A DNA stretch of 6,994 bases, taken from assembly GCA_947628595.1 (NCBI GenBank), contig CANRAN010000072.1, positions 1 to 6,994 of the forward strand, given 5' to 3'. The notes below the pieces were generated by a model. The model did not search any database. It saw only the letters and a program-made list of their open reading frames with translations, and was not told the origin of the DNA. Numbering within the stretch: position 1 is the first letter of the stretch; the number at the start of each line of letters is the position of its first letter. Both the position numbers and the translations under genes were made by a program. This DNA comes from an uncultured Clostridia bacterium. Lineage in GTDB: Bacteria; Bacillota; Clostridia; Oscillospirales; Acutalibacteraceae. Below, in pieces: positions 5,802-6,994 of this stretch.

Positions 5802-6994
5802 TTATTCCGCAACAAACGGTATATTGTTTTCTTTTGCGTATGTTTCGGCGGCAGATCCGCTTTTGCCGTGGATTGTCGCATCGGAACATTTGTTGAATGC
5901 ATATTCTCCTATTCTTGTAACACTTTCGGGTATATATATGTCCGTAAGACTTGTGCAGCTTTGGAATGCAAGCCAACCTATCTCAGTGACACCATCAGGA
6001 ATAGTTATGCTTTTCAGACTATTGCAGCCGTCAAATGCATTACTGGGTATTTCCGTGAAGTTATCGGGAATTGTAATGCCTGTCAAACTTGTACAGTCGG
6101 AAAATGCTCCGGCGGCAATTCCCTTTGTTCCGGCTTCAAACTTAAAATCTGTATTTGCAGGAATTTCCCCTTTGTAACAGTAAAACATCTTTCCTATATA
6201 TACCGCACCGTCAGTTTTTGATTCGTTAATATTGTTATACCATTCAGTGCCGTTAAAAGCACCTGCTTCTATTATTTCAACACTGTCGGGCAAATTTATT
6301 TCCGCAAGACTTGTACAGTCCCAAAAGGCTGAATTACTTATCTTCTTTACACTGTTCGGTATATTTACGGTTTTGAGATTCGTGCATGATAAGAATGTTG
6401 TGCGGTTTATCGTTTTAACGCTGTTGGGAATAGTTACGCTTGTAAGCTGACTGTTATAAAATGCACTTTCGGCTATATTTACAACACTGTTCGGAATGGT
6501 ATATGAACCTGTTTTTGAAGTGGGAAAACGTAATAAAACGGATTTATCCTTGTTAAACAGGACTCCGTCCTCGGAGGAGTAGTATTTGTTGTTACTATCA
6601 ACACTATATCTGCTGTATGAATTGTATAATACGCTGCGTTCTATCACTTTGACTTCGGCGGGAATTGTGAATGTGTCGGATTTTGATATCGGCAGGTACA
6701 GCAAAACCGATTTATCCTTATTAAACAATGCACCATCTTTAGATGAATAATATTTGTTGTTGCTGTCAACGTTTATGATTGCGTCAAATGGAAGTGAACT
6801 GATATCTATTGACTCAACACTATCGGGAATATCAATGCCTTTCACGTCAAACAGACTGAATAAATCGTATGCGTCAAGACATAGGGCTTTCGTTCCGTTT
6901 TTGAATTTAATTTTATTTGTATTTTCGGGTAATTCTCCCTTATATCCGACTGCTGTTTTCCCTAAATATACTACTCCGTCGGGCAGGGAATCTA
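5802..6994 (-). CDS. BspA-type LRR protein, probably a third sigma-LRR fusion (gene C, 5' end missing)
   Basis: The frame is open from the right edge to TAA at 5802..5804, so the last 396 residues are visible and the start lies outside the window. A GTG at 6845 is in frame but has coding sequence upstream of it (DSLPDGVVYLGKTAVGYKGE), which matches the WY..QPDG insert of A and B, so it is not the start. The visible part is all LRR_5: two WY..QPDG-type inserts (one at the right edge, one at about 6101..6256), two near-identical NNKYYSS..LFNKDKSVLL inserts, seven to eight ordinary repeats, and a terminal motif (GSAAETYAKENNIPFVAE) almost the same as in B. The 3' end and terminator are close nucleotide copies of B's. 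By this likeness an N-terminal sigma domain and membrane helix are expected but not seen; it could also be a plain surface LRR protein. Confidence 0.88.
   Translation of the reverse strand, partial: DSLPDGVVYLGKTAVGYKGELPENTNKIKFKNGTKALCLDAYDLFSLFDVKGIDIPDSVESIDISSLPFDAIINVDSNNKYYSSKDGALFNKDKSVLLYLPISKSDTFTIPAEVKVIERSVLYNSYSRYSVDSNNKYYSSEDGVLFNKDKSVLLRFPTSKTGSYTIPNSVVNIAESAFYNSQLTSVTIPNSVKTINRTTFLSCTNLKTVNIPNSVKKISNSAFWDCTSLAEINLPDSVEIIEAGAFNGTEWYNNINESKTDGAVYIGKMFYCYKGEIPANTDFKFEAGTKGIAAGAFSDCTSLTGITIPDNFTEIPSNAFDGCNSLKSITIPDGVTEIGWLAFQSCTSLTDIYIPESVTRIGEYAFNKCSDATIHGKSGSAAETYAKENNIPFVAE
5875..6994 (-). repeat. LRR_5 repeat array of gene C
   Basis: The same IPDSV..I...AF units run from the right edge to about 70 bases before the stop. 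Units are less regular at the upstream end, where two LFNKDKSVLL inserts take the place of ordinary repeats, and regular 23-residue units follow (SVTIPNSVKTI, TVNIPNSVKKI, EINLPDSVEII). Confidence 0.85.
6522..6767 (-). repeat. Near-identical direct repeat inside gene C
   Basis: Two 26-codon blocks (6522..6599 and 6690..6767), 168 bases apart, both read DSNNKYYSS at the start and LFNKDKSVLL near the end, and differ at only four residues. They are also alike at the DNA level. Genes A and B carry one copy each of this insert type, so C shows a local duplication of a 56-residue unit. Confidence 0.85.

Noticed and set aside
5707..5976. 89-codon minus-strand frame running from inside gene C across its terminator
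   Set aside because: It is out of frame with the LRR of gene C, passes through the hairpin terminator and the promoter of gene B, and has no recognisable domain.
287..6450. Many plus-strand open frames of 60-130 codons (for example 1089..1388, 3096..3416, 3423..3824, 5824..6177)
   Set aside because: All but one lie wholly antisense inside genes A, B and C and have low-complexity products that repeat with the LRR period; one (2438..2686) runs past the start of gene A into its leader. None has a convincing ribosome site or known domain.
6843..6845. GTG at 6845 as the start of gene C
   Set aside because: The frame stays open to the window edge and the upstream codons encode a recognisable WY..QPDG-type insert, so the start lies outside.

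Overview
The window holds three large, closely related genes, all on the minus strand, arranged head to tail. In transcription order they are C (5802..6994, upstream end cut off by the right edge), B (2993..5533, complete, 846 residues) and A (1..2614, downstream end cut off by the left edge, 871 residues visible). B and A each start with a two-domain ECF-type sigma-70 factor (region 2 and region 4). This is followed by an Ala/Ser/Thr-rich linker, one transmembrane helix, a polar stalk rich in Ser, Thr, Asn and Gln, and a long BspA-type leucine-rich repeat (LRR_5) region predicted to lie outside the cell. C shows only LRR, but its last residues and terminator are near copies of those of B, so it is probably a third member.

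The organism is most likely a Gram-positive Clostridia member, perhaps a gut Ruminococcus/Eubacterium-like species. This is inferred from the moderately AT-rich DNA, strong GGAGG ribosome sites, TGTTATAAT extended -10 boxes, the 'IPDSVTSIG..AF.GC' LRR style and the CGDN..W.LD..G.LTI.G.G motif. No marker gene is present to settle it.

Layout from right to left: C carries its LRR region to a stop at 5802, followed by a hairpin terminator at 5757..5793. The intergenic stretch 5534..5801 holds an extended -10 promoter inside an inverted repeat, a leader and the ribosome site of B. B ends at 2993 and has an almost identical terminator. The 378-base stretch 2615..2992 holds the same inverted repeat and promoter, a second promoter-like box, a leader with three Shine-Dalgarno-like motifs and a possible 39-codon ORF overlapping the GTG start of A. 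A then runs off the left edge. Its protein continues past the position where B and C end and enters a second module.

The genes look like separate transcription units built by tandem duplication. My reading, which is inference, is that each protein is a one-piece transmembrane signalling device: an outside LRR sensor, a membrane anchor that keeps the sigma factor from RNA polymerase, and release by some trigger such as proteolysis. The sigma domains of A and B are very alike while the ectodomains differ, so several inputs may feed one regulon. No anti-sigma factor, protease or other partner gene is visible. All plus-strand open frames of any length lie antisense to these genes and appear to be by-products of the repeats.
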